From positions 62,001-126,000 of the forward strand of contig JALOAI010000013.1 of the NCBI GenBank assembly GCA_023228945.1: 64,000 nt of DNA, in the 5' to 3' direction. A program made the translations under genes and the position numbers. The notes beneath the pieces are model-generated. The model worked only from the letters and a program-made list of their open reading frames with translations. It made no database searches and had not been told where the DNA came from. Positions 1 to 12,063 of the stretch are shown here, piece after piece; within the stretch, counting starts at the first letter, position 1; each line of letters begins with the position of its first letter. Origin of the DNA: Pigmentiphaga sp. (GTDB lineage Bacteria > Pseudomonadota > Gammaproteobacteria > Burkholderiales > Burkholderiaceae_B).

Positions 1-646
1 TGGCCACCAGCACGATGGGCCGCTCCGAATCCTCGCGCAGGAAGAACGACCCCAGCGGCATCTCGCAGCGCAGGATGTCGCGCACCTTGATGGCGGGCTC
101 GGTTATGCCGAACAAAGCATCGGTGAAGACGCCGCCGGGCATGTGCCGGATGTGCAGGTCGACGAATCCGGGTTCGTGCGGTGCGGTGGCCATCGAATAA
201 CTGCGGCGCAGACCGTTCTTGAGCACGAACTCGAGGTACTGTCCGGCATTGAAGCGGATGCGCTGGTTGGCCGGCAGCTGCAGCGTGAGCAGGATGACGT
301 CGTCGGCGAGATGCTCGATGCGGTGTACCCGCACCGGGATCTTGCGCACTTCGATGCCGTCGATACCCTGGACCACACGGGCCTGCACCGTGAGGTCTGA
401 TTGCGGCGTGGCGCAGCAGAACAGGGCGTAGCCGGCCCGCGCCTCATCGGCGGTGAGGGTGCCCGGCTGATGCGGCCCCTGGTGGATATCCCCGCCCACC
501 ACCCGCCCTTTGCAGGACGAACACGCCCCGCTTTTACAGCTGTACGGCAGAGTGACCCCCGCGGCCAGCGCCGCTTCGAGGATGGTCTGGCCCGGCGCCG
601 CGAAAAACTGGCGTCCCGAGGGCTGGACGGTAATGCGATGACTCAT
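1..646 (-). CDS. 2Fe-2S ferredoxin/flavin reductase, 3' end outside window
   Basis: The visible 215 residues start with a plant-type [2Fe-2S] domain: the cluster motif [13 protein letters not shown] lies near residues 37-49 and a CC pair follows about 30 residues later. An FAD-binding reductase domain with the RRSYSMA motif follows. The layout (ferredoxin first, then FAD, then presumably NAD) matches the family annotated as CDP-6-deoxy-glucoseen reductase-like, or oxygenase reductases such as those of ring hydroxylases. The NAD domain is cut by the window edge. Its ATG overlaps the panD stop as ATGA, so the two genes are translationally coupled. The electron acceptor is unknown. The adjacent EctD needs Fe(II), but a functional link is only a guess. 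Confidence 0.8.
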   Translation of the reverse strand, partial: MSHRITVQPSGRQFFAAPGQTILEAALAAGVTLPYSCKSGACSSCKGRVVGGDIHQGPHQPGTLTADEARAGYALFCCATPQSDLTVQARVVQGIDGIEVRKIPVRVHRIEHLADDVILLTLQLPANQRIRFNAGQYLEFVLKNGLRRSYSMATAPHEPGFVDLHIRHMPGGVFTDALFGITEPAIKVRDILRCEMPLGSFFLREDSERPIVLVA

Positions 647-1008
647 GAGAACTTACGGATCTCCTTGATGCGATTGGCATCGTCGACCAGGATGACCTTG
701 GGTTCGTAGGCGCCGGCTTCTTCGTCGGTCATCGGCCCGTAGGTGCAGATGATGAGGTGATCGCCCAGGTGGGCGCGCCGCGCGGCCGCGCCATTGAGGG
801 AGATCTCGCCGCTGCCGCGCGGCGCCTTGATGATGTAGGTGGAAAAGCGCTCGCCGTTATTGACGTTGTAGAGTTCGATGCGTTCGAACTCTTTCATGTC
901 GGCGGCGTCGAGCAAATCCTGGTCGATGCCGCACGATCCTTCGTAATGCAGATCGGCCTGCGTCACCGTGACTCGGTGCAGCTTGGCGCGCAGCATCATA
1001 CGTTGCAT
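643..1008 (-). CDS. panD: Aspartate 1-decarboxylase PanD
   Basis: The 121-residue product matches the usual length of the pyruvoyl enzyme that turns L-aspartate into beta-alanine for pantothenate and CoA synthesis. The self-cleavage site YEGSCGID places the Gly24-Ser25 bond where the pyruvoyl group forms. Other family motifs present are KLHRV near the start, NGERFSTY and [13 protein letters not shown]. The start ATG is preceded by GGAGT at proper spacing, which decides against the longer upstream frame. It lies downstream of the ectoine operon on the same strand but after a strong hairpin. Aspartate derivatives feed both pathways, so the neighbourhood may be more than chance. Confidence 0.95.
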   Translation of the reverse strand: MQRMMLRAKLHRVTVTQADLHYEGSCGIDQDLLDAADMKEFERIELYNVNNGERFSTYIIKAPRGSGEISLNGAAARRAHLGDHLIICTYGPMTDEEAGAYEPKVILVDDANRIKEIRKFS

Positions 1009-1183
1009 GGTACAGACTCCTTGGGAATGGCGGGCGCGACGGATGACCGCCCCCGGCGAAACGTCTCGGTTACGAGAAGAATCCAACCCTTTATTATAGA
1101 ACGTCGCACTGCCCGGCGAAGGATGGAATCGTGGCGTCGCGGCGCGCCCCCGCCCATACCACCCGGCAATGGCGCCGCGACGA

Positions 1184-1221
1184 ACAAGGCCCGCCCGAGT
1201 GCGCACTCGGGCGGGCCTTGT
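1184..1221 (-). terminator. Perfect 19-bp inverted repeat, probable ectD operon terminator
   Basis: A perfect palindrome with 19-nt arms and no spacer lies 55 bp after the ectD stop. On the minus strand it ends in a short T-containing stretch rather than a clean U-tract. It is best read as the end of the ectoine transcript, perhaps leaky towards panD. The 175 bp between it and panD hold no gene and presumably the panD promoter. Confidence 0.65.
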
Positions 1222-1276
1222 GATCGGTGTTGCGAGGGCCGGCCGGCGTTATCGGCGGACCCGGACGAGCGCCGTC

Positions 1277-2203
1277 TTAGCGCGAACCCAGCTGGGTGGG
1301 CTCCAGCGGCTTGATCGCCTCGAAACGCTCGCGGGTGGCAACGAACTCGGGCCGGGGCGCCAGGCCATGCTTGGGCGGCTCCAGCGTGTTGTCCATGCTG
1401 TTGTAGACCATGAAGACGTTCGCGCGCGGCCAAGGCGTGATGTTGCCGTTGGAACCATGCATCAGGTTGCAGTCGAAGAACACGACCGATCCGGCCTTGC
1501 CGGTGATCGAGCGGATACCGCCCTGCTCCACCAGGATCTGCAGGCTGACGGGATCCGGAACGCCGTACTCCTGTTTGCGCAACGACTCCTGGTAGTGGTT
1601 GTCGGGCGTCTCGCCGATGCAGGAGATGAATTGGCGATGCGAGCCGGGCACCACCATCAGCGGCCCGTTCTCGGCCACGTTGTCGGTGAGCAGCACCGAG
1701 CAACTGATGGCGCGCATGGCCGGCATGCCGTCTTCCACGTGCCAGGTTTCGAAGTCGGAGTGCCAGTAGAACTCCTTGCCATGGAAGCCCGGCTTGAGAT
1801 TGGCGCGCGATTGATGGATATAGACGTCGGAGCCGAGGATCTGCCGAGCGATGTTGGCCAGGCGGGCATCGCGGCTCAGGCGCTGCAGCACCGGGCTGAG
1901 TTCGTGCACCTTGAAGATGGAGCGCACGAGATCGCTGCCCGGTTCGCGGATCGCTTCGTCGCGATGGCGAATGGCCGGATCCTTGGCCAGGCGTTCGACT
2001 TCGGCCAGCAGCACGGCGGTTTCTTTTTCGGAGAGCAGATTCTCCAGGAACAAGAAACCGTCACGGTCGAAGGCCGCGATGTTCTCGGCCGACGTGCCTT
2101 CGGCGTAGCTGCCGCCGGCATAGACCACCGGATCTTGCCGGGCGATGATGGCCGCGCCGCGATCGGCGCGCGACGCGTAGATATCTTTGGCGGGAGTAAT
2201 CAT
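1277..2203 (-). CDS. ectD: Ectoine 5-hydroxylase EctD
   Basis: A 308-residue non-heme Fe(II)/2-oxoglutarate dioxygenase that hydroxylates ectoine to 5-hydroxyectoine. The family signature FYWHSDFETWHVEDGMP carries the iron ligands His148 and Asp150. The third ligand is His249 in NLMHGSNGN, and the 2-oxoglutarate-binding Arg lies just after it (TPWPRANV). Length and motif spacing match characterised EctD proteins. The gene is last of ectABCD and its ATG overlaps the ectC stop as TGATG, with AAGGAG inside the end of ectC. Presence of EctD means the cell can make the hydroxylated solute, typical of salt- or heat-exposed bacteria. Confidence 0.97.
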   Translation of the reverse strand: MITPAKDIYASRADRGAAIIARQDPVVYAGGSYAEGTSAENIAAFDRDGFLFLENLLSEKETAVLLAEVERLAKDPAIRHRDEAIREPGSDLVRSIFKVHELSPVLQRLSRDARLANIARQILGSDVYIHQSRANLKPGFHGKEFYWHSDFETWHVEDGMPAMRAISCSVLLTDNVAENGPLMVVPGSHRQFISCIGETPDNHYQESLRKQEYGVPDPVSLQILVEQGGIRSITGKAGSVVFFDCNLMHGSNGNITPWPRANVFMVYNSMDNTLEPPKHGLAPRPEFVATRERFEAIKPLEPTQLGSR

Positions 2204-2619
2204 CAGGCTATCTCCTTGATTTCGGGTTCATCCTCCGTCACCAGCGGGTAGACGCCCTTGTCGTCGTGGACTTCGCTACCCGTGAGAGGGGGGTTGAAAA
2301 CGCAGATGACGCGCATCGGCTCTTTGCCGCCGCGCAGCCAGTGCTCATCGTGTTCGTTGAGGGCGTACATCACGCCGGGCTCGAGCTTGTACTTTTTGCC
2401 GTCGGCGATGGTTTCGATCTCGCCATCACCCTCCACCACGTACACGGCCTCGAAATGGTTCTGGTAGTGGATGTGGGTTTCGGTACCGGGATAGATCACG
2501 GTTTCGTGGAACGAGAAGCCCATGCCGTCTTTGCGCAGCAGCATGCGGCGGCTGGTCCAGGTGGCGGTCTTGATTTCGTCTTTGGTACCGATGACGTCTT
2601 TGATATTGCGTACGATCAT
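2203..2619 (-). CDS. ectC: L-ectoine synthase EctC
   Basis: The 138-residue cupin-fold enzyme cyclises N-gamma-acetyl-L-2,4-diaminobutyrate to ectoine. MIVRNIKDVIGT at the N-terminus and GFSFHETVIYPGTETHIHYQNH, followed by EAVYVVEGDGE, are family hallmarks and hold the metal-binding His/Glu set. An upstream in-frame extension exists, but EctC homologues begin at this ATG. It is the third gene of the operon, about 140 bp after ectB. That gap is longer than the other junctions and contains no gene. Confidence 0.96.
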   Translation of the reverse strand: MIVRNIKDVIGTKDEIKTATWTSRRMLLRKDGMGFSFHETVIYPGTETHIHYQNHFEAVYVVEGDGEIETIADGKKYKLEPGVMYALNEHDEHWLRGGKEPMRVICVFNPPLTGSEVHDDKGVYPLVTEDEPEIKEIA

Positions 2620-2759
2620 GAAAAACAACCTCTTTATTCTCTTGGCGGCGTGAGAGCGGTCGCGCGCCTCCTTGCTGGCGAGGCGCCGCGCGCCCACCAG
2701 AATGCGCCAAGGCGCGGGAGCGGCGCTGACGCCTCCCGCACCGTGGCGCGAAACCGGGC

Positions 2760-4076
2760 TTAGCGGCTGCTGAACTTCAGGACCCGCGCCACGCGCGGGC
2801 TGCCGGCCTCATGGCCCTGGGCGGCCATGAGTTCGGCCACGCAGCGGTCGATGACTTCCAGGCCGCGGCGCAACTCGGCTTCCTCGATCGTCAGGGCCGG
2901 CAGGAACTTCAGGACCTCGTCGTTGGCGCCGGAGGTTTCGATCACCACGCCCTGCTTGAACGCCAGAGCGGCGGCCTTGCCGGCGAACTCGGTGTCGGGG
3001 CTCACCAGGCCCTGCATCAGGCCCCGGCCGCGGACGCTCAAGCCGGCCTCGGGATAGCTTTGCACCAGGTTCTCGAGAAAGTCGCGCAGAATGCGTTCTT
3101 TGCGCTGTACGTCGCTGGAAAAGGCCTGGCTGGTCCAGTAGCGCTCCAGCGCCTCGGTGGCCGTGACAAACGCCAGGTTATTACCGCGGAAGGTACCGGT
3201 ATGAGCGCCTGGCTTCCAGACGTCGAGCTCGGGCTTCATGAGCACCAGCGACATCGGCAGGCCAAAGCCCGACAGCGATTTGGACAACGTGACGATGTCG
3301 GGCTGGATGCCGGCCGGCTCGAAGCTGAAGAAGGTGCCGGTACGGCCGCAGCCGGCCTGGATGTCGTCGACGATCAGCAGCATATCGTGGGCACGGCAGA
3401 CCCGCTGCAGTTCGCGCAGCCAGCGCAGCGACGCGACGTTGATACCACCCTCGCCCTGGACCGTTTCGACGATCACTGCGGCCGGCTTATCGAGGCCACT
3501 GGAGTTGTCTTCGAGCAGGCGCTCGAGATAAGCGATGGTATCGACGTCGGGTCCGAAGTATCCGTCGTAGGGTATGAACACCGTATTGGCCAGGCTGGTG
3601 CCGGCGGCCTCGCGGTATTTGGCATTCGCGGTAACGGCGAGCGAGCCGCTGCTCAAGCCATGGAACCCGTGGGTGAACGAAATGACGTTGGCGCGTCCCT
3701 TGACCTGGCGTGCCAGTTTGAGTGCCGCCTCGACGGCGTTGGTGCCGGTGGGGCCGGTGAACTGCAGCGTATAGCGCAGATTGCGGGGCTTGAGGATGAC
3801 GTCTTCAAACGTGGCCATGAAGCGGGCCTTGGCCGACGTGGCCATGTCGAGGCCATGCACGATACCGTCGGAGTTGAGGTATTCGACCAGCTTGTCTTTG
3901 AATGCGGGGTTGTTATGACCGTAGTTCAGGGTGCCGGCGCCGGCGAAGAAGTCGATGTACTCCTGCCCGGCTTCGTCGACCAGGATCGAGCCCTTGGCTT
4001 GTTTGAAAACGACTGGAAACGAGCGGACGTAGCCGCGCACTTCCGATTCCAGTCGTTCAAAGATCTTTAAGTCCAT
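2760..4076 (-). CDS. ectB: L-2,4-diaminobutyrate transaminase EctB
   Basis: A 438-residue class III PLP aminotransferase that converts aspartate semialdehyde plus glutamate to L-2,4-diaminobutyrate, the first committed step of ectoine synthesis. Seen: FTGPTGTNAVEAALK, FTHGFHG, DDIQAGCGRTG, and the PLP-lysine region TLSKSLSGFG. Two ATG codons are adjacent (4079 and 4076). AGGAG lies 7 nt before the second, so MDLKIFERLESEVRGY is preferred. A much longer upstream frame overlaps ectA and is not coding. It is located between ectA and ectC in the canonical order. Confidence 0.96.
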   Translation of the reverse strand: MDLKIFERLESEVRGYVRSFPVVFKQAKGSILVDEAGQEYIDFFAGAGTLNYGHNNPAFKDKLVEYLNSDGIVHGLDMATSAKARFMATFEDVILKPRNLRYTLQFTGPTGTNAVEAALKLARQVKGRANVISFTHGFHGLSSGSLAVTANAKYREAAGTSLANTVFIPYDGYFGPDVDTIAYLERLLEDNSSGLDKPAAVIVETVQGEGGINVASLRWLRELQRVCRAHDMLLIVDDIQAGCGRTGTFFSFEPAGIQPDIVTLSKSLSGFGLPMSLVLMKPELDVWKPGAHTGTFRGNNLAFVTATEALERYWTSQAFSSDVQRKERILRDFLENLVQSYPEAGLSVRGRGLMQGLVSPDTEFAGKAAALAFKQGVVIETSGANDEVLKFLPALTIEEAELRRGLEVIDRCVAELMAAQGHEAGSPRVARVLKFSSR

Positions 4077-4131
4077 CATGTTTCTCCTAGTGGGGGTCCG
4101 CGGTGCGCCGGAGTGCCGGCGGCAGGGCCGC

Positions 4132-4644
4132 TCAGTCGAGACTGAAAGGACCGATTCGCAATAGTGTCTCGTCTTCATGCGCGGCTCCGGGGCCGAACAT
4201 GTCCGTCGTGAAGAGAGCTGTCTCCTGCAACGCGGTGCCCAGCGAAGCCGCCAGGCGTTGGAACATGGCCCGCGAGGGACCATTGGATGGCGAAACCGTG
4301 GTTTCGACATAGCGTGACCGGCTCGCGGCCGGACGTTCCAGCAAGTGCCGCAGCATGCCCTGGCCAAGGCCAAGACCCCGGCCGCGCTCATGCACGGCGA
4401 CCTGCCAGATGAAAAAAACGTCGGGTTGAGCGGGGGGCACATAGCCCGACACATACCCCACGATGGTGCCCGATCGTTCGGCCACTACGCAGGTGTCGGC
4501 GAAGTGGTGGCATAACAGCAGATAGGCATACGCGGAGTTGAGGTCGAGCGGCGGACACGCCTTGATCAGGGCGTGGATAGCGGCGCCATCCGCGATCGTG
4601 GGAGGACGCAACACCATTTCGGTATGCGTGGCGGTTGTCGTCAT
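4132..4644 (-). CDS. ectA: L-2,4-diaminobutyric acid acetyltransferase EctA
   Basis: The 170-residue GNAT enzyme acetylates 2,4-diaminobutyrate at N-gamma using acetyl-CoA. The acetyl-CoA loop appears as ERGRGLGLGQGML, and the substrate region PLDLNSAYAYLLLCHHFADTC is typical of EctA. The start ATG lies only 7 bp after the ectR stop, so ectR and ectA are cotranscribed. Overlapping longer frames run back into ectR and were not used. Confidence 0.95.
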   Translation of the reverse strand: MTTTATHTEMVLRPPTIADGAAIHALIKACPPLDLNSAYAYLLLCHHFADTCVVAERSGTIVGYVSGYVPPAQPDVFFIWQVAVHERGRGLGLGQGMLRHLLERPAASRSRYVETTVSPSNGPSRAMFQRLAASLGTALQETALFTTDMFGPGAAHEDETLLRIGPFSLD

Positions 4645-4651
4645 GGGAAAC

Positions 4652-5194
4652 TCAGACCGCCAGCCCGGATTCGGCGGGCTGATCGCCAACCGGCATGTCC
4701 AGGAGCGGGGAATTCTCGGTAACGGGAGCCGCCGCGGGATCGCGGACCTCGACGAGGTCGACGATGCGCTCGAGAGCCAGCGTGATGGTGGCCTGCTCGA
4801 GCTCGGGCAAGGCGTTGAGTCCGTCGGCCAATGTTTTTTGCAAGGGCGACGGCGCGTCTTCGACCAGTTGCACGCCTTCTTGCGTAGCCGACACAAAGAC
4901 GATGCGCCGGTCTTCGCGACCCCGTTCACGCGTGATGAGGCCTTTTTCTTCGAGGCGATCGAGGATGCCCACCACGGTACTGGGGCTGACGTGAATTTCC
5001 CGGCTGATGGCCGTGGCGGTCATGGGCCCGGAGGCGATGACGGTGCGCAGGCAGATCAACTGCGGGGCGGTAATGTTGTTGCAGGCAGCCAATTGCTTGG
5101 AATGCAGGGCGATCGCCCTTGTGATGCGGCGCAGGGCACGCATAATGCGAAGATCGTACGCTTGGCCGCTGACGGCCTGGGGATGGGTCGCCAT
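4652..5194 (-). CDS. ectR: MarR-family regulator of the ectoine operon (EctR-like)
   Basis: A 180-residue winged-helix protein: HTH region around residues 60-100 (TATAISREIHVSPSTVVGILDRLEEKGLI), wing RGREDRRIVFVSAT, and flanking dimerisation helices. MarR-type EctR proteins repress ect operons in methylotrophs and occur beside ect genes in many proteobacteria. Here ectR is the first gene of the transcription unit rather than divergent, so it would control its own synthesis together with ectABCD. The family and context are clear; the direction of regulation is inferred. Confidence 0.88.
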   Translation of the reverse strand: MATHPQAVSGQAYDLRIMRALRRITRAIALHSKQLAACNNITAPQLICLRTVIASGPMTATAISREIHVSPSTVVGILDRLEEKGLITRERGREDRRIVFVSATQEGVQLVEDAPSPLQKTLADGLNALPELEQATITLALERIVDLVEVRDPAAAPVTENSPLLDMPVGDQPAESGLAV

Positions 5195-5228
5195 GATTGT
5201 TTACCTTTGGATGAAATGATTGGCCTGG

Positions 5229-5272
5229 TACTCATACGAGAGGCAATCAATTCATTCGAATTAATTTGAGTA
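5229..5272. promoter_or_regulatory. AT-rich control region with paired TACTCA/TGAGTA half-sites
   Basis: The 215-bp gap between ectR and the divergent cyclase gene contains the only AT-rich stretch of this part. TACTCA (5229-5234) and TGAGTA (5267-5272) are inverted copies with centres about 38 bp apart. Between them lies AATTCATTCGAATTAATTTGA, an imperfect dyad. MarR proteins bind such dyads, so this is the candidate EctR operator and holds the ectR promoter. No clean -35/-10 pair was found. Confidence 0.4.
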
Positions 5273-5409
5273 CTAATGATATCGGTGCGAGCGACCCTTT
5301 GTCAACCCCGGATGGCCGGCGCAAGGCGATCCGGCGCCATGATTTCCATCGCCACCCTGTGGTGTTTCTCCGATAGAAATGCTTCTGAATTGTTGCCATC
5401 AACCTTACA

Positions 5410-6813
5410 ATGCGCGCCATGAAGCTACCCTCGTCTTCTTCCTCCGCGCCCGAAGCGGGCTGGTTCCACCCCGATGACTGGCATGGCCTGCGCGCCCGGG
5501 TTCCCGACGATGCGCACCGTACCGTTGCCGGCATCGTGCGCGAACACACCGCTGAACTGGCCACGGTGTTCTACGACACCCTCCTGCACGAAGAACGGGC
5601 GCGCCCTTTTCTCACCCATGAGCTGGTGGGGCAACGGTTGCATGGCTCGCTGCAGCAATGGCTGCTGACGCTGTTCAACGACGATGAGTTCGATGTCCGC
5701 GCGGTGGTTGCCCTGCAGGAGCACGTCGGTCAGGTGCATGCGCGCATCCAGCTGCCCATCACGCTGGTATCGCGCGGCGCCAGGATTCTCAAAGACGCCA
5801 TCAGCACGCATCTGCGCCAGTCGCCGCTGGGGCGCGAATCGCTCTCCCTGGCCCAGCAATATGTGGGCGGCGCCTTCGACCTCGCGCTGGAGGTCATGAG
5901 CACGGCTTATCTACGCGACGCCCGTCGCGATGTCCGCTCGGGCGAGGCCTATCGCCTTTTATCGCTGGGCCAGAACGTGGCCGCCGAACGAGAACGGCAG
6001 CGGGCGGCGCTCCTGGAGTGGTCGCAGCAGGTGTTATTGCAGATGCACATGGCGCCCGAGCAGGAGCAGCTCGCCCCCTTGCGGCGATCCGAATTCGGGC
6101 TGTGGATGCATCACAAGGGCGGCGCCTCGTTCGAGGGTTCTCCGGAGCTGGCGGAGATCCGGACGGCGATGTCCCGGCTCGATAACGACATCGTCCCGGC
6201 CCTGTTCGTGGCGGCGCGCCAGGGAGGAACCACCACCGCGCAGCTTGCGCGGACCTTTCACGACGAAATCGATCAGATTCAATTTCTGCTGGTCCGCCTG
6301 TTCGAGCGCCTGGGCGAGATCGAGAGCGGCCGCGATCCGCTCACCCAGTTGCTCAATCGCCGCTTTATCCCGACGGTCATGACACGCGAAATCGCCCTCA
6401 CCCGCCAGGAGTCCTGCGGCTTCGCCGTGCTCTTGATCGATCTCGATCACTTCAAGAAGGTCAACGACGGCCATGGCCACGAAGGCGGCGACGCTGTCTT
6501 GCGGCAGGCCGCCGAATTGCTGCTAGACCGCTGCCGCAGCGGCGATTACGTCTTCCGCTATGGCGGCGAAGAGTTCCTGGTTATCCTGGTCGACATCGCG
6601 CCCGTGCATGTGGCAACGCTCGCCGAAGAGCTCTGCCAGGCGCTGCGCAACCATGTTTTTCGCCTGCCACGCGATCAAAACCTGCGCGTGACCGCCAGTA
6701 TCGGCGTTGCCGTGTACGATGGCCATCCCGATCCTCAACGACTGATCCAATTGGCCGACAAACGCCTCTACCAAGCCAAGCGCGCCGGCCGCAACCAGGT
6801 CGTCATCGTCTGA
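5410..6813 (+). CDS. Globin-coupled heme oxygen-sensing diguanylate cyclase
   Basis: A 467-residue protein: sensor globin (about 20-170), middle linker domain (about 180-320) and C-terminal GGDEF domain (about 330-467). The proximal heme ligand is His110 in VGQVHARI, and Tyr55 (TVFYDTLL) fits the distal O2-contacting Tyr of DosC/BpeGReg. The active site is GGEEF at 385-389, and the product-inhibition I-site R376-S-G-D lies five residues before it. It should make cyclic di-GMP in response to O2 binding and be feedback inhibited. B. pertussis BpeGReg, a biofilm regulator, has the same layout. An alternative ATG lies three codons downstream. Confidence 0.95.
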   Translation: MRAMKLPSSSSSAPEAGWFHPDDWHGLRARVPDDAHRTVAGIVREHTAELATVFYDTLLHEERARPFLTHELVGQRLHGSLQQWLLTLFNDDEFDVRAVVALQEHVGQVHARIQLPITLVSRGARILKDAISTHLRQSPLGRESLSLAQQYVGGAFDLALEVMSTAYLRDARRDVRSGEAYRLLSLGQNVAAERERQRAALLEWSQQVLLQMHMAPEQEQLAPLRRSEFGLWMHHKGGASFEGSPELAEIRTAMSRLDNDIVPALFVAARQGGTTTAQLARTFHDEIDQIQFLLVRLFERLGEIESGRDPLTQLLNRRFIPTVMTREIALTRQESCGFAVLLIDLDHFKKVNDGHGHEGGDAVLRQAAELLLDRCRSGDYVFRYGGEEFLVILVDIAPVHVATLAEELCQALRNHVFRLPRDQNLRVTASIGVAVYDGHPDPQRLIQLADKRLYQAKRAGRNQVVIV

Positions 6814-6892
6814 AACGGCGGCATGCGGGCTTCCGCGCGCCGCCACTTTCGCATCGAGCCTGCCCTTCCGACAACCCCTTTGGAGACACCCC

Positions 6893-7234
6893 ATGCTGCA
6901 CGAACTTCGCATTTACCGTTGTTTGCCCGGGCAACTGCCCCATCTGCTCAAGCGTTTCGAATCCGTCACGCTCAAGCTGTGGGAAAAACACGGCATTCGC
7001 CAAGCGGGTTTCTGGACGGTGCAGGTGGGCGAGAACAACAACGATCTCTATTATTTGCTGGAGTGGGATAGTCTGGCCGAGCGCGAGCAACGCTGGAACG
7101 CCTTTGCTGCCGATCCCGAATGGGCGCGCGAAAAGGCCGAGAGCGAAAAGTCGGGTCCCATCGTCGCTTCGATCTCCAATCAGATCCTGAGTCCTGTGCC
7201 CTTCGCTCTGCCGCCGCGCGTCTTGCGCGGATAA
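6893..7234 (+). CDS. NIPSNAP family protein
   Basis: A 113-residue small alpha/beta-barrel protein with the NIPSNAP hallmarks: HELRIYRCLPGQLP at the N-terminus, WEKHGIRQAGFWTV in the centre and LYYLLEWDSLAERE. Family members are dimeric ferredoxin-like folds often found near catabolic genes, and their biochemical role is unsettled. It starts 79 bp after the cyclase on the same strand and may be cotranscribed. It is followed by a tandem repeat. Confidence 0.85.
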   Translation: MLHELRIYRCLPGQLPHLLKRFESVTLKLWEKHGIRQAGFWTVQVGENNNDLYYLLEWDSLAEREQRWNAFAADPEWAREKAESEKSGPIVASISNQILSPVPFALPPRVLRG

Positions 7235-7244
7235 AGCTAAAGTA

Positions 7245-7400
7245 CCCCCACGCTTGCCGCTACGCGGCGGCGCTGCCCCCCGAGGGGGCTGTCCCGCCTT
7301 GGGGCGGCCCGGCGGCGGGATGTGCCCCCACGCTTGCCGCTACGCGGCGGCGCTGCCCCCCGAGGGGGCTGTCCCGCCTTGGGACGGCCCGGCGGCGGGC
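7245..7400. repeat. Two tandem copies of an 80-bp GC-rich repeat (family A)
   Basis: Two nearly identical 80-bp units, beginning CCCCACGCTTGCCGCTACGC and ending in CTTGGGGCGGCCCGGCGGCGG, fill the gap between the NIPSNAP gene and the convergent boxA. Each can fold into G/C-rich hairpins. Reverse-orientation copies occur near 13.5, 28.3 and 31.9 kb. Open frames crossing them are not genes. At a convergent junction they may act as a bidirectional terminator. Confidence 0.85.
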
Positions 7401-7442
7401 TTGCGCTTTGCGTCCATGCCGAAGCCGCGCTTCGGCGCTCGC

Positions 7443-8684
7443 TCAGTACGTTTCGAGGTGCAGGCGTCCGGATTTTTTCAGGGTGGCGGCGATGTCGTCC
7501 CAATTCAGTCCCGCATCCTGGACCACATCGCGGAACACATTGAGCACGCCCTCTTCCATGGACTTCAGTCCGCACACATAGAAGTAGGCGTTATCGTCGC
7601 GCAGCATCTCGAGCAAGTCGGCGGCGCGCTCGCGCATGAGATCCTGCACATAGCGCTTGGGTTGGCCCGGGGTGCGCGAGAAAGCGAGATTGGTGTCGAT
7701 GAAATCCTTGGGCAGTGTCATCAGCGGCCCGAAATACGGAAGCTCTTCTTTGGTGCGCGCGCCAAAGAACAGCAGCAGCTTGCCGCCGCCGGAGTGCTGC
7801 CGGTGGCGCCGGCGGTACTCGGTCATGGCGCGCATGGGCGCGGAACCGGTGCCGGTGCAGATCATGACCAGGTGCGCCCCGGGATGGTTGGCCATCAGGA
7901 AGGTATGGCCGAAGGGGCCGGTGACTTGCACCGTATCGCCTTTTTTGAGATCGCACAGATAGTTGGAGCACACCCCGTTGGCCGGATTGCCCTGGTGGTC
8001 TTCCTCGACACGCTTGACGGTGAGCGACACGTTGTTGTAGCCGCGCCGCTCGCCGTCGCGGGGACTGGCGATGGAATACTGCCGCGCATGATGCGCCTTG
8101 CCCCGGGCATCGGTGCCCGGTGGAATGATGCCCAGCGATTGGCCCTCGAGCACCGGAAACGGCACGGTGCCGAAGTCGAGCACGATGTGATGGATATCGC
8201 TGCTGGTGGAGGGGTCCGTGAGCCGATAGTTGCCCGCCACGGTGGCGGTAAGCGGCGCCTTGTGGCCGTACAGATTGGTATAGGGATGGGCGGCTGACCA
8301 GGGCGGCACCACCGAGTTGACGCTCAGGCCGGCCGCGGTGGACGGCGCGGGCTCGGCCAGTTCGGCGTCGTCGTCGTTCTCGGCCGCGGCGTCTTCGGCG
8401 CCTTCGGGCAAGGCGACTTGCTCGGGCAGTTCGTCCCAGCCGAACTGGTCTTCGATCGGATAGGCTTCCTGTTTGAGCATCATGCGCCAGTTATCGATGG
8501 CGCCGGTGGGGCACGGCGGGACACAAGCCTCGCAGCCATTGCAAACATCGGGCTTGACGACGTAGTTGTTGGAGTCGTGTGTGATCGCATCGATCGGACA
8601 GGCTTCTTCGCAGGTATTGCAGCGAATGCAGATCTCGGGATCGATCAAGTGTTGCCGGATGACGGCAGTGCCGGTGTTTTCCAT
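7443..8684 (-). CDS. boxA: Benzoyl-CoA 2,3-epoxidase reductase component BoxA
   Basis: The 413-residue protein has two N-terminal [4Fe-4S] motifs (Cys19/22/25/29 and Cys48/51/54/58, each CxxCxxCxxxCP), an acidic Ala-rich linker, and a ferredoxin-NADP reductase domain with RQYSIAS for FAD and the GTGSAPMRA nucleotide motif. It passes electrons from NADPH to BoxB, which epoxidises benzoyl-CoA. The start [21 protein letters not shown] fits other BoxA proteins; an upstream in-frame ATG at 8708 is possible. It is last in boxC-boxB-boxA, 163 bp after boxB. Confidence 0.95.
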   Translation of the reverse strand: MENTGTAVIRQHLIDPEICIRCNTCEEACPIDAITHDSNNYVVKPDVCNGCEACVPPCPTGAIDNWRMMLKQEAYPIEDQFGWDELPEQVALPEGAEDAAAENDDDAELAEPAPSTAAGLSVNSVVPPWSAAHPYTNLYGHKAPLTATVAGNYRLTDPSTSSDIHHIVLDFGTVPFPVLEGQSLGIIPPGTDARGKAHHARQYSIASPRDGERRGYNNVSLTVKRVEEDHQGNPANGVCSNYLCDLKKGDTVQVTGPFGHTFLMANHPGAHLVMICTGTGSAPMRAMTEYRRRHRQHSGGGKLLLFFGARTKEELPYFGPLMTLPKDFIDTNLAFSRTPGQPKRYVQDLMRERAADLLEMLRDDNAYFYVCGLKSMEEGVLNVFRDVVQDAGLNWDDIAATLKKSGRLHLETY

Positions 8685-8847
8685 AGCTATCTCTTGAAAA
8701 ACCAACACCGTGGGTGGTGGCGTCTGTGAGGCGCCGCACCAACGGTGTTCATGTGGCTAGCGGCCTACGCCGCCATCCGGGGATGACGGTGTGGGCGGCC
8801 GCGCGGGACCATGCCCGCGCTGCGCCGCCCTGAGCGGCTTAGCCGGA

Positions 8848-10278
<1,431 letters not shown>

Positions 10279-10367
10279 GTTGGGTACTCCTGAAAAAGTT
10301 GCTTTACCCGAAAGTGATTCGACGTTTCCGGTGCTCCGCCCGCCCGCATCGACGGACGGGCGGTGGT

Positions 10368-12032
<1,665 letters not shown>

Positions 12033-12063
12033 GGAGTTCCTCTTTCGGCAGGTGTCGACCACA

